Part shown: positions 51,271-64,000 of the stretch, piece after piece
Layout of the letters: every line of letters starts with the position of its first letter
Position numbering within the stretch: position 1 is the stretch's first letter
Assembly (NCBI GenBank): GCA_013396525.1
Contig: VWYX01000010.1
Location: 1,564,446 to 1,628,445, forward strand
Length of the DNA stretch: 64,000 nt
Direction of reading: 5' to 3'
Origin: Chaetorhynchus papuensis
Taxonomy: Eukaryota > Chordata > Aves > Passeriformes > Rhipiduridae
The notes under the pieces: generated by a model
The model's input: only the letters and a program-made list of their open reading frames with translations
Database searches by the model: none
Told to the model about the DNA's origin: nothing
Translations under genes and position numbers: made by a program

Positions 51271-51875
51271 TGTCATGGTTTAACCTGGCAGGTAGCTAAA
51301 CACCACACAGTCGCTCATTCACTACTCCTGGCTCCCAGCAGGATGGGGAACAGAATAGAAAAAAAAACCCACAAAACTGTGGGCTGAGATTAAGACAGTT
51401 TAATAGGACACAAGAGGAAGGGAAAATAATAATAAAATAATAATAGCAATAATAGGAACAGTAATAATAATAAAAACAACAAGAATAGTAACAATAATAG
51501 TAAAAACAAAGGATGCATACTGCAGTTGCTCACCACCCACTCCAATGGACGCCCAGCCAGTTCCTCAGCGGCCCCCCACCAGCTTTTCCCGTAGTTTATA
51601 TGCTGAGAATGACACTATATGCTGTGGAATATCCCTGTGGTCTGTTAGGGTCATCTGTCCTGCGCATGTCTCCTGCTGGCTTTTTGTGTTCTCCCCGTCT
51701 TTTTGGTGGAGAGCTGGTTTGAGCAACTGGAAAGTCCTGATCTTACGGTAAGCACTTTTCATCATCAGCTCAAACATCAGTGTGCTATCAACATTATTCT
51801 CATCCTAAATCAGAAATGCAGCACTATATCAGCTACTAAGAAGAAAGTTGACTCTATCCAGCCAAATACAGAACA
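51271..51875 (-). mobile_element. Solo LTR, bird ERVL-type family (605 bp)
   Basis: The plus strand starts TGTCATGGTTTAACC and ends GCCAAATACAGAACA, giving TG...CA ends. The sequence follows, block by block, an LTR family I know to be abundant in bird genomes and assign from memory to the ERVL group. The sense strand is minus. It begins at 51875 with TGTTCTGTATTTGGCTGG, has a TATA box CATATAAA (plus-strand 51595-51602) and the polyadenylation signal ATTAAA (51399-51404), and ends GGTTAAACCATGACA at 51271. An AATAAT-rich stretch (51425-51510) lies between these signals. No retroviral internal sequence adjoins either end, so it is a solo LTR. A target-site duplication is not clear: AGAAG on the left, CCAAG on the right. 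Confidence 0.92.
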
Positions 51876-52050
51876 CCAAGAGAGGAAGTATTGGAAAGAC
51901 TCCCCTTATATTTAGTGGAAAGTGGTTAGATGCCAGTAAAGCTACCAGTTTGGCTTTTGGAGAATCGATGGTGGATCATTGCACTGAGTCCTGTGAAAAC
52001 AGATTAACCTGATACTATATTGGTTCATTAAAGGATGCAGAGCTGGAGTA

Positions 52051-52103
52051 GTTTTGTTTGTGTGTGTGTGTTTGTGTCTCTTTGTCTGTTTGTCTGTCTG
52101 TTC
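52051..52103. repeat. GT-rich and (TCTG)n-like microsatellite
   Basis: TTTGTTTGTGTGTGTGTG, then TTTGTCTG and GTCTGTCTG units. Confidence 0.85.
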
Positions 52104-52790
52104 AATATATAAAAAAATCTTCTGTACTGAAAAGAAATTGGATCTTGAAAAAAAATAGCTTAATTATTTCCAAATTTCAGAAAAAAGCAGCTTAGAACTT
52201 GAGGGTGTTTTCTTATGTAGATTTCCCTAAGCAATTTTTTTGTATTAAATTCTTATAAACATGAAGTACCTTGGTAATTAAAAATTGCCTATTTTATATA
52301 TAAGTGTTGTTGGTTGTTGATACGTCACATGCTTTTATAATTTCTTTATTTTGTATATGGAAATATTTCCCAGAATTTGGACAAATAAGATGAAAAAAGT
52401 CTGCAAAACATTCACAGCAGTTTTGTAAACCCAAGAGATAACTATTAGGTTAGCCTTCTAATAAATAATAGCATCTGTTTTCTACTTAGTTAATGCATTT
52501 ATAAATTCTACTGATTTCTTATTATTTGGTAGTTTGTAATAAATTAGCTCAACATTTAATTGAGAAAAACTTGGGTTTATGCATTCATTTAGACTGATCT
52601 TTCAACATCTGACTGCATAGCTAGTCAGTGTTATAGGCAAATTTTCATTTGTAAGGATTACATGCAAATCAATTTATTTACATCTGTAGTCTACTAATCT
52701 GTTTATAAAGGTATTCATGCATCATAATAAAGTGATAAACTGATATCTTTAAGATGCTTCTAAAGTTGAAGACGTGTCACTTAGCTCTAT

Positions 52791-52840
52791 TTCTAAGTAC
52801 ACTTGCTTCTTGTACTTCTAAGTACACTTCGTTCTCTTAT
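52791..52840. repeat. Tandem duplication, two 25-bp copies
   Basis: Both copies begin TTCTAAGTACACTT (52791 and 52816). The second half has diverged. Confidence 0.85.
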
Positions 52841-54510
52841 AAACAGAGTGGTACAACTATTTGGAAGACAGTGGTCCCGAAATGGACAGAATGTATGTGG
52901 GGCATTATTTGCTGGTATGATAATGTGCTTTTGAAAATATTCTTGTCAATGAAAACACAAAATTGACAAGAGGTAGAATTAATCTAGAGGGTTGCACAGC
53001 TGTTTTGAGGCAAGTTTGGATTAGTTTAGTGTTACCACCTAATGTAAGCAAGTTGCAGTGACACTCTTTGCAAGCTGTCTGACTGATTCAGCTGAGAAAA
53101 GTGTGGTTGGAATTCAAATAATAACCAAACACTTCTTCATATTTGTGTTTTATGCTCCTAGACACAGGAGAAACTGACATTTACCCTTGGAAAATTCTGA
53201 ATAGTATTCAACTGGAAAAAGAACGGTAATTACATGATGAGGGGTATTTTGCACTGAAAATAAAATAAAGTCATATTTGAACTTCTGCCTCTTTCCTAGC
53301 ATAGGTAAATTTTGTGCAAAATCTGCTGGACACCTGCATATGCATGTAAGACTGAAAATAGTTGAAACAGAAAACTACAAGTGCAGAGAGCATGTATTTA
53401 TGCCCCATACATTGCAATAAGATACTAACCATGATGTCAAAGACATCTAAAAACTACCATGAGATTACCCTCCTTTACAAATAACGTGTAATTATTTCTG
53501 TAATAAACACACAACAAGCTCAAACAAGTAAAAACCTAATGTCCTTGTGACAAAAATCAAAAAAGAGTATTGCAGTATTAGGAAGGTGTTTTATATGAGT
53601 TGGTACTTTTGAAATATTGCTTTACATTCACATATTTCTTATGTTTGTATTGGTAGGCTAAGTGAGATCACTAAGTGTGATCTAATTAACTAAAGGTACA
53701 CATATGCTTTAAATACACATTTAAAAAAAATTAGTTAATTACAAATAAATTGTGTTAATTAAATGTATTAATTATACTGTGTAGTATGACAGATTAAATA
53801 GTTCAGTTCCATCTATGTTTTAAAGTTTTCTTACTCTTGGACTATGAAAGAAAGATTTTTCTTTGCTGATCTGTTTTTCTTTATTGTTCAGCACATGAAA
53901 GTAGCTTCATACCCAATTAGCAGTATTTCTGCTTTTCTGTTGTTAGAGATTTTTCTCTTCAGTTTGTGAATATGAACCTTATTCATGGATTTTTACAGCT
54001 TAAGATAACATTTCAATATGTTCAAATGACATAAATCTGTGGTGTGGAAAGAGAATTATATTTTACAAATAAAAAATAATAATTTTCTGGGCACACTCCT
54101 TTAAAATATGCTTGTTAAGGTGAGCGCTTTGTGATTCTGGATCTTAGAAGAACAAAGTACTTCCATAGACTTCATATAATTAGAGAATAAAAAAGACACT
54201 CTTGATAAACAGACATAATTGTCAAGAAATTAATTTGAATGTGATAGCTAAACATTATATGAAAGCACATCCGCAATGTAATGTGTCCTGCTTACGCAGA
54301 AGAGTTGGTGTGACAGAAGTGTACTATTCCACTTTATTAATTCACAGGTCCAGTTGTCTCTGTTATGTTTCTATAAGCCTTGTATTTTGAAGACGTGTTT
54401 GAAGCAGTTACTCGTCACTGTTGGGTAAGCTAGTGGAGGTGATGCAGTTGGATCTTTAGTGTTACTGTTGCTAATAGGCACACTTTTGTAAAAGGTGTGT
54501 TCAGAACGGA

Positions 54511-54516
54511 CCCACT
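54511..54516. repeat. Probable target-site duplication, left copy
   Basis: CCCACT beside the LTR start; the right flank (55138-55143) is CACACT, one mismatch in six. Confidence 0.65.
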
Positions 54517-55137
54517 TGTAGTGGGTTGGCCTTGGCTAAATGCCATGTGTCCACCAAGCTGCTCTAACACTGCACTCCTCAGCTGGACAGTGGAGAAAAT
54601 ACAATCAAAGACTCATGGGTCAAGATAAGAACTGTCAGCGATCACTCAACAACTACTATCCCAGGCAAAATAAACTGCTTTGGGGAATTTATTTAGTTAA
54701 TTGTCAATCAAATTAGAGTAAGATAATGAGAAATGAATCCAAATCTCAGAAACACCTTCCCAGGCATAACTCAGCTCCCAGTTTCTCTGCCTCACCATGG
54801 TCTTCATCCTGGGCTGCAAGGGAATCTCTGGTCTGGTTCTTGGAGCACCACGTCCCCGTCCTTTCTCACTGACCTTGGTTCTGCAGGACTGTTTCTTGCA
54901 CATATTCTCACTCTTCACTTACAACAGCTCTTGTTCAGCAGGTTTTCCCCATCTCAAATCTGTTATCCCAGGGGCATTAGCCACCACTGCTGATGGCTCA
55001 GCCTTGGTCAGCAACGGGTCTTTGGCACCATCTGGCATTGGTTCTATCAAACATGAAGGATGCTTCCAGCAGCTTCTCACAGAAATCACCCCTGTAGCTT
55101 CACCACTACCAAAACCTTGTCACTCAAACCCAATACA
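54517..55137 (-). mobile_element. Solo LTR, bird ERV (probable ERVK type), internally shortened (621 bp)
   Basis: The plus strand runs from TGTAGTGGGTTGGCC to CTCAAACCCAATACA. The sequence matches in order a bird LTR family that I recall: ACCAAGCTGCTCTA, the AATGAGAAAT region, CCTCACCATGGTCTTCA, CTGACCTTGGT, CTGATGGCTCAGCC, TCTCACAGAAATCACCCCTG. The sense strand is minus, from TGTATTGGG at 55137 to CCACTACA at 54517, with AATAAA at plus-strand 54688-54693. Six-base flanks CCCACT/CACACT support insertion with a 6-bp duplication, usual for ERVK-type elements. As I remember the family, its LTR is longer because of GC-rich tandem units near the centre; these are nearly all missing here (around 54770-54830). 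The open frames inside it are not genes. Confidence 0.9.
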
Positions 55138-55143
55138 CACACT
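55138..55143. repeat. Probable target-site duplication, right copy
   Basis: CACACT, compared with CCCACT at 54511-54516. Confidence 0.65.
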
Positions 55144-58100
55144 TTAAATACTTCTTAATATAAATAATTCATATTATTCTAGATTTTGACAATGATCCTA
55201 ATAAGATTTTCAGAAATAATTGCTCAAGTAGTTCACCTGAACAACGCATTTAAGGATTTTAAGATTTCCTTAACTAAAATAAACAACATTTTTTCTCTTT
55301 TTTTGGCTGCTTGTGCTCAAGGCAAAATGACGTTAGCTCATCAGAAATTTGCAGTCAATAGCTGATGCTACCAATGACAGAAGAATCTCCTTCATTGTCT
55401 CTCTTTAGATGTAGATATCTAAGGCTTTATCAAATAGTTTTAACAAATTCTCCATCAGCACTTCTGCATTCTGCAAGACACTCAGCTAGTTGGGAAAATT
55501 TGAGTGTTAAAATAATGAGGCTCATACAGGATTATGGAAAAATGATAGTTTATACAGCATTTCAAAAAATGTTTGGTTCTTGACAAAACTGAATGATTGT
55601 TGTAATGTAAGTTTTCTCAGGAAAATTAAGATACTACAGGTTTACTCACAGTCTCCCAAGAATCCTTGAGATGGTAGGAGCCCAACTCTTTCTCTGTACT
55701 TACAGTTTTTTTTCTGTACCTCAATCCAGATTTAAAAAGATCATTTGCTAAAACAACATGGCTTATGCCCAGTGCTCTCTTCCTGGCACACGACAATTCC
55801 TTGAGAATTTAGAATTTTTTCCTCTTTTCTCTATGTCTTTTTGGCAGGTGATATTTTTCTCTGCTTCCTAAGGAATCCAAGTATGCTATGTTGATTGCCA
55901 GGTTAAACTGATAATTATATAGATGTAGTTAGATAGGATCAAATTTTTTACTTGATTTGCACATAATGAGTGAGAATAGAGCTGATAAAATTGGCTTTGT
56001 TCTTTGACATAGACCACAAACAATCTTAAGACTGACTTGACTGATATTAATATAGGAGATGGCAAATGTGATAAAGACAAAGATTGTTTGATTTATTGGG
56101 ATCCAAGTACCTGGCCTTGTTCCATTCACATAACTGCTGTCCAAAGCTATCCTTTCACTGAAATGTATTCTGTAGTAATTTGCTATATTTTCTTTTATGT
56201 TTTATCTATTATATTTCAAAACAATGAGTCACTTGAAAACACTTCCACAGCACGCAGGAAATAGAAGTGCTTTTGTTTGTAATGTGATAAAATTAGCAGT
56301 AGCATAAAGCATTGTTTCTTATAGAAGTGTATGACCACATTTTACATTTTTTCTTTACACTGGATGTATTCTAGCTCATAAAGCAGACATCAACAATCTC
56401 TTTCCCCTGCTGCAGTTAACTCCATGGGAGTCAACACATTTGTTCACGAAAGCTACCTTATCTCTATTTTGTATCAAAAGTACAAAACACAGTAAGAGAG
56501 TTGTTATTTCTCCCTCTTTAAAAAAAAAAAAAATCCAGGACACACAAAGAGCAGAATTTTCAAAGCTGCCTATGAAGGCTGGATACCTAGCTCCCTCTAA
56601 AGTCTCACAGACAACTTTGAAAAATTCAGGCTATGTGTACATTTCTTTTTTTCATCTTACAGATGGTTTTAATTATTTATACAAGGCCTGTCAGATTATT
56701 CATTCCTTAATGATCTCTTTTTAGCATTTCACAAAAAACAGCTTTTCAGTTTTGTTGGTGTTACCTTGGCATGTGCCAAAATTATTGCACAGCAATTTCT
56801 TGCTGATGTGAGCCACCCCTTTTTCCTGCTATGTTTCAGGACAATCAGTGGGCGACTTATGCCCTATATCATGAAAATAATTATTTTCAAATGTGACAAT
56901 CTCTTCTTCAAATGAAATGTGTTGGTGTTCACATTAGTGCATAGAACAGTACTATTGCTAAAAAAGAGACATGAGAGGATTTTCAGCAGAGGCAGCTGAT
57001 GAAGCATTTTTATTCAAAACCTTTCTTGCTTTTTTTTTTTTTTAATCTGCTGACTGCCCGTTAGGCCAATATGCAGTTTAATCAGAAAACTGCATTGATG
57101 TCATGGATTAAGAGGAATCTAAGAAACAAAATAATAGACAGGTATGGTTCCTTATTCTTTATGTTATTTCATTCTTTAGTTAGATTTCTATGTGAGTCAT
57201 TCTTTACCTAAAGAGGCTTTTAATATGACTGGTTTTACTTTGTGATATTCCAGGATCACTGAAAACCGTTAATGTGCTTACAAGTGTATCTAAGTTTGTT
57301 TGATTTATATTTTTTTACCATTTATGGGTTTTGAAAAAAGAAATGTATTTTTTTATGTTGAATAAAATATATACATCTGAATAAAGCATCTCATTAAGTC
57401 ATTTTCCCATTTTGTGTGAACACAAGTGTAGAAATACAGTGCAATATTTTGGTTTGAAACAAAACTAAATTATTTTTGTGCTTAAGTGTAAACTTACTTT
57501 CCATTCTAAGATTATTTTTTTTTCCCTTTAGTAGTGAAAACACTCTTTATTAGTGTAACCACTCTTTTGTGGCTACTGAAAAGCTTTGCTGAGCTGAAAT
57601 AATACCCTTTTTGATTTAATGGACAAAGTTAAAATAAACCAAAAACATCTTCTCTTTTGGAAATGCTACTATGAATCTTTAACTAGGAATTGGATGTTTT
57701 AATTTATTTTTCTATTCATTTTAGGCTTTCAATTTTTATGTATTTGAAAAATACGTATGTTACATAATTTTAAAATCAAATATATTCAGAGGGTGTGTCC
57801 AAAAAATAATTCAGTCTTTACATTATTAAGAGAGGTAGTACTTAACTAGTAGTAACTATAGTATATTTTTTTGTTTCAGTGAATACAGGTGATCAGCTCT
57901 ATTAAGGATGAAAGGAATAAAGAATATGTATGCATACCTGATAACAGGTCTGCTTTCCAAAGGAGATTTCCTGATCAGTTTAGGTTGCTTTGAATCGTGC
58001 ACTAGAAAGCACAAAATGGATTCCTTCCATATGACACAAAGCTGGAAGACAGGTGCCAGAACTGTACTTAATCCAAAGTGAAAATGGACAAAAAAATATC

Positions 58101-61100
58101 TGAAGTGTGTCTACTGTGAATTCCAGACCTGCAGCACCAAGTGTTTCTCTCTACATATCAGAGCTGTTTGACCTAGTTGGTAGCACAGATGGGCCTTCAG
58201 TGGTTCAATGTTAGCACCTAATGTAGGCAATTAAACACTGCCAGTCTGCCAGCAGACAGAAAGCTAAGGAGGTGTGGTCACTGAAGGCCAAAAAGAAAAA
58301 GAGCTAAACAGCAAATCCTTAGTTTCCTTGATGGAATGGTTCTCTGTGTGAATTTGTCCCACTGTTGTACAAACAGGTGTACGTTAAATGCAGTGAGCAA
58401 AGGTTACTGCTTCTGCTAGCAATCCAGGCAGACAGGTTATGAATCCAGGTCTCTTACGTAGTCAAAGGAGACAGTCTGTTTGGGAATTAAAGTGTTTTCA
58501 GTCACCCTCCTAAGTATCCACTGACGCTATAAAGAGCACATATTTTACGCTATATATATACAGAATTTTCGTGTATCTGTACAAATAACTAATCCCAGAA
58601 AGACCAGTGGTGTAGAAGCCTTTCAAAGGAGAATAATGCCTTTGCATACTCAATTTTAGATATCTGACGGGGCCCATAGTATGGTGTTTTGCAGTTTTGT
58701 GGTTTTTTGATGCAGTAGTTAAAATTTGTTGCATTATTTCAAAAAGTAGGAGGGGAATACAAAATCTTAAGAATCTTTTTCCTGTAATTAATTGCAGAAC
58801 AGGTAGTGATTTGTTACTTTTCTTTGCAGATTTCTCAGTGTAAAAAGAAAAAAAACTAGTAGGAAGGAAAAATTAGAAAGAAGAAAAAGAGATTATCTTG
58901 GACTACTTGAAAGAGAAAGCATAAAGACAGGAAATAGGCTTTTTTTTCTAAAAATAAATATGGATGTTTATTTTCTATTTAATTTTTTTGCCAAGTAGCA
59001 TATTTAACAAAAAGCTTTCTATTTGAGTTTTCTTGATTTTATTTTTTAAATATTGCATGAAACGTGACATATTTACAACATGATAATAATTCCAATGTGA
59101 AGTAAGATGTGAACTGTAAGAATTATCTAGAATAAGTTCAGTGTATGGTTTTCTTTTACTGCTTCATTTAGACATTGATGGGGAAGGATCATTGGAGATG
59201 CATAAATCTCACTAACAAATTTGGTAACAGTGTTTCTATCCCTGCTTATTCTTTGTCTGTTTGACAATTCATGCATGTTTAACATACACAGGAATGCTGG
59301 ACAACTGTCTAAAGAAAATCCCATTGTGATCCCCTACAAAAAATAAGTGCAAAAGTGGCATCTATTTCCCTCTGCTATCATATGTTTCTAATACACATTA
59401 ATATTTATGATGCTAAGGTTCCATCACTGAGGCCATATATTTGGTATTACATTTGGAAACAGAGGGGTTTTTTTCAGACTTCTTTTTATAGCATAGATGA
59501 CAGTATTTATGTTTGGCTCTTTGACAAAGTTTCTTCCCCATTTGTTGCTTTTTAAATTACATAAGGAAAGAGGGATTAAGATAGGTACTACTAGATTCCA
59601 TACTCATACCTAATGTATAATGCAAATCAAATATATAATTACTCTGTAAAGTTTTCAGTGTATCTCAGAATATTAACTCATCACTCAGGAAGTCCATTAT
59701 ATGTCGGCAAAAGCCTCTAGAATATCCTACACTATATTTAACCCCTTGCTTTTCTCTTTCTATCTTAGGAAACAGATCTTTATAGATAAAATGCTAGGTC
59801 TGCTAGAGCTGATGTCAGAAATGACTGTAAAATTCAATGGGCTCAGAATTTTCATTTTTATTTAGTGTTGTGTTTTGTATGTGTTCATATGGATATGAAT
59901 CAATTGAAGGATGATGGACATTGCTAAGTAACTGCATGTGTGAAGTGATATTCTTGCCTTACCTTCAGGACAGGTGCAACCTGATCCAAATCAGACAGTG
60001 CTTCTTTGCATAGGTAGAGTAAAGACTAGGAGTCATCCATTTACCGTGAACTTAGCTGATTTTTGTTAGCTCTTTAACTAAGAACAAAAGATTCATCAGA
60101 TATGGAGTTCTGGTTTAGATTTTAAATTTCAGACCGTGAAATGCAGTCCTAGAGGACTTTGTTGTCAATGCCTTTGCTGTTCTTTTCAACGAAGAATTGT
60201 AGAAGAAAGTTCTACTATAAAGTCCTATTTGCCCGTGGATCATTCTTAATGGGTGAAAAGAATTCATCACCTCACACAGAATAAATGCTGATTCATTGCA
60301 AAGAAAAATAAGGCAATGTAATCTTATTTATTATATGTTTATAATAAATCAGACTTTAAGCTTGCAATCATGTTAATGCAATTTAATAGTGTATAATAGT
60401 CTATAAATAAAACTAGTGACATTATGGGACTGTGGCAATTAGTTTGCAAATGAAGAAAAGTCTTTACATATTATTAGGAGTTTTGCTTATGAAAAAACTC
60501 CCTCTGTACTTCATCAAGCATACTTGTGCTCCACCAGTTCACCTTGATTCAGATTTTTGTGCTTTCCTACAGTAGCTAACAAATGAGCAAACAAGAGCAC
60601 AGGTGTCCAAACTTTAAAAACAAGAGAATTGCAGTGACCTTCTTCCTTCCCTGCTAAGCACTGTGCAAAGAATGCATATCAGCATCTTCATGGCCACAGT
60701 GTTGTTAATCTAGCTCAAGAATACAGGAATGAAAAATTTGCATTGCAGACATAGCAATGCAATTTTGTAATACTGAATAATAAGTTGGTAACACTTTGCA
60801 ATAAGTGGGTAATCATTTCTTCTTTGATACCTATTGCAATAATATTATTTCAGATCAAATCATTTGGCATAACTGTATGCAAAATATAGAACCGCTTAAG
60901 AGTCACTTTTTTAAATATTATTACTTATTGGACATTTTATTAAAAATTGAGGGGAAGTCATCTGCTGACTGTAAAAGGGAAACATTGTTCATATAAATTG
61001 TGTACCATATTATTATTTTTAAATAAAACAAATAATTTGTGTTATGACTTGAATAAGCAGTGCTAAAATCAGTAGGAAGGAAATTACAAAGACAGTATTT

Positions 61101-62225
61101 GTAAACAGCAAGACTTCATGTACTGTGAACCAACCGAGTCATAATGGTAGGACATACAACTGATGTGTTTAAGAATAAAAGTGTGTTATCCTGAAGAGAA
61201 ATACAATATATTTAGTTCTTCTAGATTAATAACTCTACTGTTTTGGTATTCACACATGTGTTATTTGGGTTATGGCTATCATTCTAGAAGAGATTATTAA
61301 CATAGTTTAGAGAAAAAGAAACAGGTATCTACTGAAATCGATAAGATTGTTTACGTAAACCAGGCCAATTACCCTTGTCCTTATTAGATCAACATTGGAC
61401 TAAGGAACTATTTTAATGGTTCCCAGAACAGTAAAATCCTCTTGTACAATAATTTGAGCTTTTTTCTGGCATGCAGAAAAATAGTTCTTTGTTTCTGATT
61501 TAAAACCAAAACATATGTATGTTTTCATTGTCCTCCTCCTTTATTTCCCAGTATAATTTCAGTACAGATTACCCTGTGAATAGCACTGACTGTAGGAAGG
61601 TTACCTAACAGATGCTACAGACCTGATTTTAGTTGACTGTTTCTTATGGTTATTTCAAGATCAACCTGCTCTATCTGCTGGGAAGGTGTTCAGAGTCATG
61701 CCTCTTGGGGTATGTTTAACAGATCTTCTGTCGCTACAGGTTCAGATAGATTTGATTTGCTTTGCCAGCCTGCCTCCCAGTCAGAGACAGCCTTTTTCTT
61801 CCGTTGTTCTTGCAGCCAGGTATGGAAGATCTGACTGTGACATGCACTTTCACATGGAACTCCTCACTGAAAATGCAGCTCCTTGCAGGTTTTTTGTTGC
61901 CAAATTACGGTCTCTCCTCTCTAAATATATGTTTCTCTGTGATAACTTGTGCTAACAGTGTGCAGTAGGGAAAACACATGCAGAATGCTGAAAAGCGTGA
62001 TTTTAGAAAAGGTTGGTTTCTGCATTATTACCTTTCAACTAAAAAGAAAAAAAAAATAAAAGAAGATACATAGTTTTCCAGCATTATCACTGGTATGAAA
62101 AACAGCTCTAGTGAGACTGAGTTTTCCAGCACACCAGAATACCAACCTGACAGGGTTTCCTTTTCAATTTTTACAAAAGTAATATCAGAGAAAAATAAAG
62201 ACTCACACATCTTCAACCAGCATGA

Positions 62226-62244
62226 CAAAAAAAAAAAAAAAAAA
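62226..62244. repeat. Poly(A) run
   Basis: About 19 consecutive A. No transcript-like body with flanking direct repeats was seen next to it. Confidence 0.85.
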
Positions 62245-63696
62245 GAATGAAAAGGGAATGGTTCTAAATAGAAAGATAAAATTTTTTTTAAATCTAGATA
62301 AGACCAATTTCTATAAAGAAAATTTAAAAACTAGGAATTAAAAAAAGAACCCAAACCTTAAAATTCTGAGTGAGCAGGAGGTCTTATGAATAAAGTATTT
62401 TTCTAGAACAATTTTGAATTTCATTATATTATGAGGATAAAATGTTGATTATATTTCTCTGCTTCTTGGGTTAAAAGTGGAATGCAATACCTTTTTTTTT
62501 TTCAATGAACAGTCTGTCCTCTTTTAATAATATTTCATCTTAATTTTTTATTTAATTGTTAACATATTCCACAATCTCTTTTTGTACTTCTTTATTTCCT
62601 ACATTTTCACAGCAGGTCAAGTGTTTTGAAATACTTATCTTTTCTTTTTATTTTTGAGCTGTTTGTGTCTTCCTGAATTCTCTTTCATCTTTGGAAAATC
62701 TACAGATTCCTCCTCTAAATTTTAAGGGAGAGAAAGAGTTTACAGCTTTTATATCAGAATTGCATCATATATATGAATATTGCATTTTGTATGGGAATGA
62801 CTATTACTTCTCAGATATTCAGACCACTTCATTTCACATTATTCACTGATTTAGATCAAATCCATCCATTGCTTGTGAAGAGAAATAGAATTATTTTGTC
62901 TGATTCGTTGTCTTGCAATTGTTTTGTGCCCAAAGGAAGAAGAAAGGACAGCAATTGCTGCTGATCCACTGCAGGTTTTTATTGAGGTTTAATTTATGTT
63001 ACCACCTTTTAAAGAATTACTCTCTTCTGAAATGGTAATTTTATTTCCCTTATCTTTAATAATATCATGCAAATTGCGCATGATAAACTGACTATATATA
63101 AACATTTCCTTTTTCCTGCACCCAATAGTTCTTTCAAGGAATCCCTGATTTGTTGTATGTCTTTGAGATATCAGAAGATTTTGCCTGGAAAAATGGTTGT
63201 TCAAGCATCCATTTTATCAGATTTTATGTCATCACCCCTACAAAGCACTGGCCACAGAGAAACATCTTAAGAATACATTGGATGAACGTTTTGTCCAGGC
63301 TTTGTGAATACAGTTTGAGGGTCAGAGGTAAATAGGGATAGGACATGCCTATGTATAGGTCTAATAAGAGTCTGAACATCACATCTGTCTCTGAAAATAA
63401 GCAAGTAAGAATGATGCTTAAATTAATATCTTTGTTTAAATTATTTTCTGGCTCCTCGAGGTTACAAGATAATCTTAAACATGTGTGCAGATATAAATAA
63501 TACAACAAAGTGAGTTCATCTTCCAGTGAACATAATCTGGGATTCATTTCTTGTTCACCATCCTAATCTGACTTTAAAGCAGTTCAGAAGTCTGGGCTCA
63601 CTCATACTAATACGTGAATTAAAATTTCATGCTTACATTTAAGTTTAGACATGTTTTTCATATTTATCCATAATGCTATATCCACTTCTATTTAGG

Positions 63697-63720
63697 TTTT
63701 TTTTTGTTTTTTTTTTTTTT
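63697..63720. repeat. Poly(T) run with one G
   Basis: T runs on both sides of a single G. Confidence 0.85.
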
Positions 63721-64000
63721 ACTTAGCATGCCATAATAATCCTAATTCTTCCTTTTGATATATCTTTCCAAATTTTTACCAGCATTTTGTTTACATTATA
63801 TATCTTGTAGGGAAATTGATTCTCTATTTCTTACCTGGTTTTAGTCTTTCAATGACACTCTTAATTAGTTTCATTATAACATTCAGCTAAGCTCCATAGT
63901 GTATTTTTTTATCTCTAACTCACTAAGTGGTAGCACTGCTACAAGTATGATTATCGAGTGAAGGACAGTTGGCACTTTTCTTAATTATCTAAGTTTCTTG

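Larger units (their letters stand above)
51876..54516. other. AT-rich non-coding DNA
   Basis: No gene recognised. It contains a GT/TTTG repeat at 52051-52103 and a 25-bp tandem duplication at 52791-52840. Confidence 0.6.
55144..64000. other. AT-rich non-coding DNA
   Basis: About 8.9 kb with no recognisable gene or repeat family. 61640-61960 is somewhat richer in G+C and carries three overlapping plus-strand open frames of 62-89 codons, none recognisable. An A run lies at 62226-62244 and a T run with one G at 63697-63720. The open frames near the right edge (62989-63547) overlap on both strands and look random. Confidence 0.55.

Noticed and set aside
54697..55147. Open frames on both strands around 54.7-55.1 kb
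   Set aside because: They lie within the solo LTR and are not host genes.
53030..58240. Similar 21-bp strings near 53031 and 58209 (CACCTAATGTA core)
   Set aside because: Only about 19 of 21 bases match and the flanks diverge. A pair this similar is expected by chance in a window of this size.
1..64000. CRISPR array, bacterial operon, phage or other prokaryotic system
   Set aside because: Composition, CR1 LINEs and bird LTRs show vertebrate nuclear DNA. No regularly spaced repeats or compact gene clusters exist.

Overview
This window looks like bird nuclear DNA and contains no gene that I can recognise. The bird assignment rests on repeats. There are two long minus-strand CR1 LINE copies with the octamer-like 3' ends of that family. 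There are also three isolated LTRs (solo LTRs as far as the sequence shows), two of which match families I know from bird genomes. Many T/G-rich tracts of the kind common in birds are scattered through the rest. Outside the repeats the DNA is strongly AT-rich, stop codons are dense in all frames, and no CpG island or convincing exon series is visible. It is either a gene desert or the inside of a very large intron. The species cannot be fixed from the sequence.

Layout. 1-18191 is AT-rich DNA with a 430-base assembly gap (7832-8261). Near 711-1040 there is a patch that could be the R-U5/primer-binding-site junction of an old endogenous retrovirus on the minus strand. 18192-20560 is a CR1 copy split by a 749-bp LTR (18466-19214) with an exact 5-bp target-site duplication (ACTGG). 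21327-21526 and 22274-22463 are two diverged direct copies of an unidentified sequence. 22613-24805 is a second, different CR1 copy with a decayed reverse transcriptase. 24806-51270 is mostly AT-rich, with a 200-bp A/C tract (27572-27775), gaps of 50 and 210 bases, AT/AC microsatellites, a GC-richer patch followed by an A/C-rich tail (36640-36927) and a strong G-quadruplex motif (37405-37433). It also holds two 62-bp direct copies of an unidentified element 2.7 kb apart (46372 and 49098). 51271-51875 is a solo LTR of ERVL type and 54517-55137 one of probable ERVK type, both on the minus strand. 55138-64000 is AT-rich with only homopolymer runs.

How parts relate. The only coding matter is the broken ORF2 (endonuclease/reverse transcriptase) of the two CR1 copies. 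Neither can encode an active protein. The LTR inside the first CR1 shows that this CR1 is older than the LTR insertion. All three LTRs lack recognisable internal viral sequence next to them, as expected after LTR-LTR recombination. I found no new gene system. The best leads for new biology are the two pairs of unassigned direct repeats and the possible retroviral leader near 0.9 kb.
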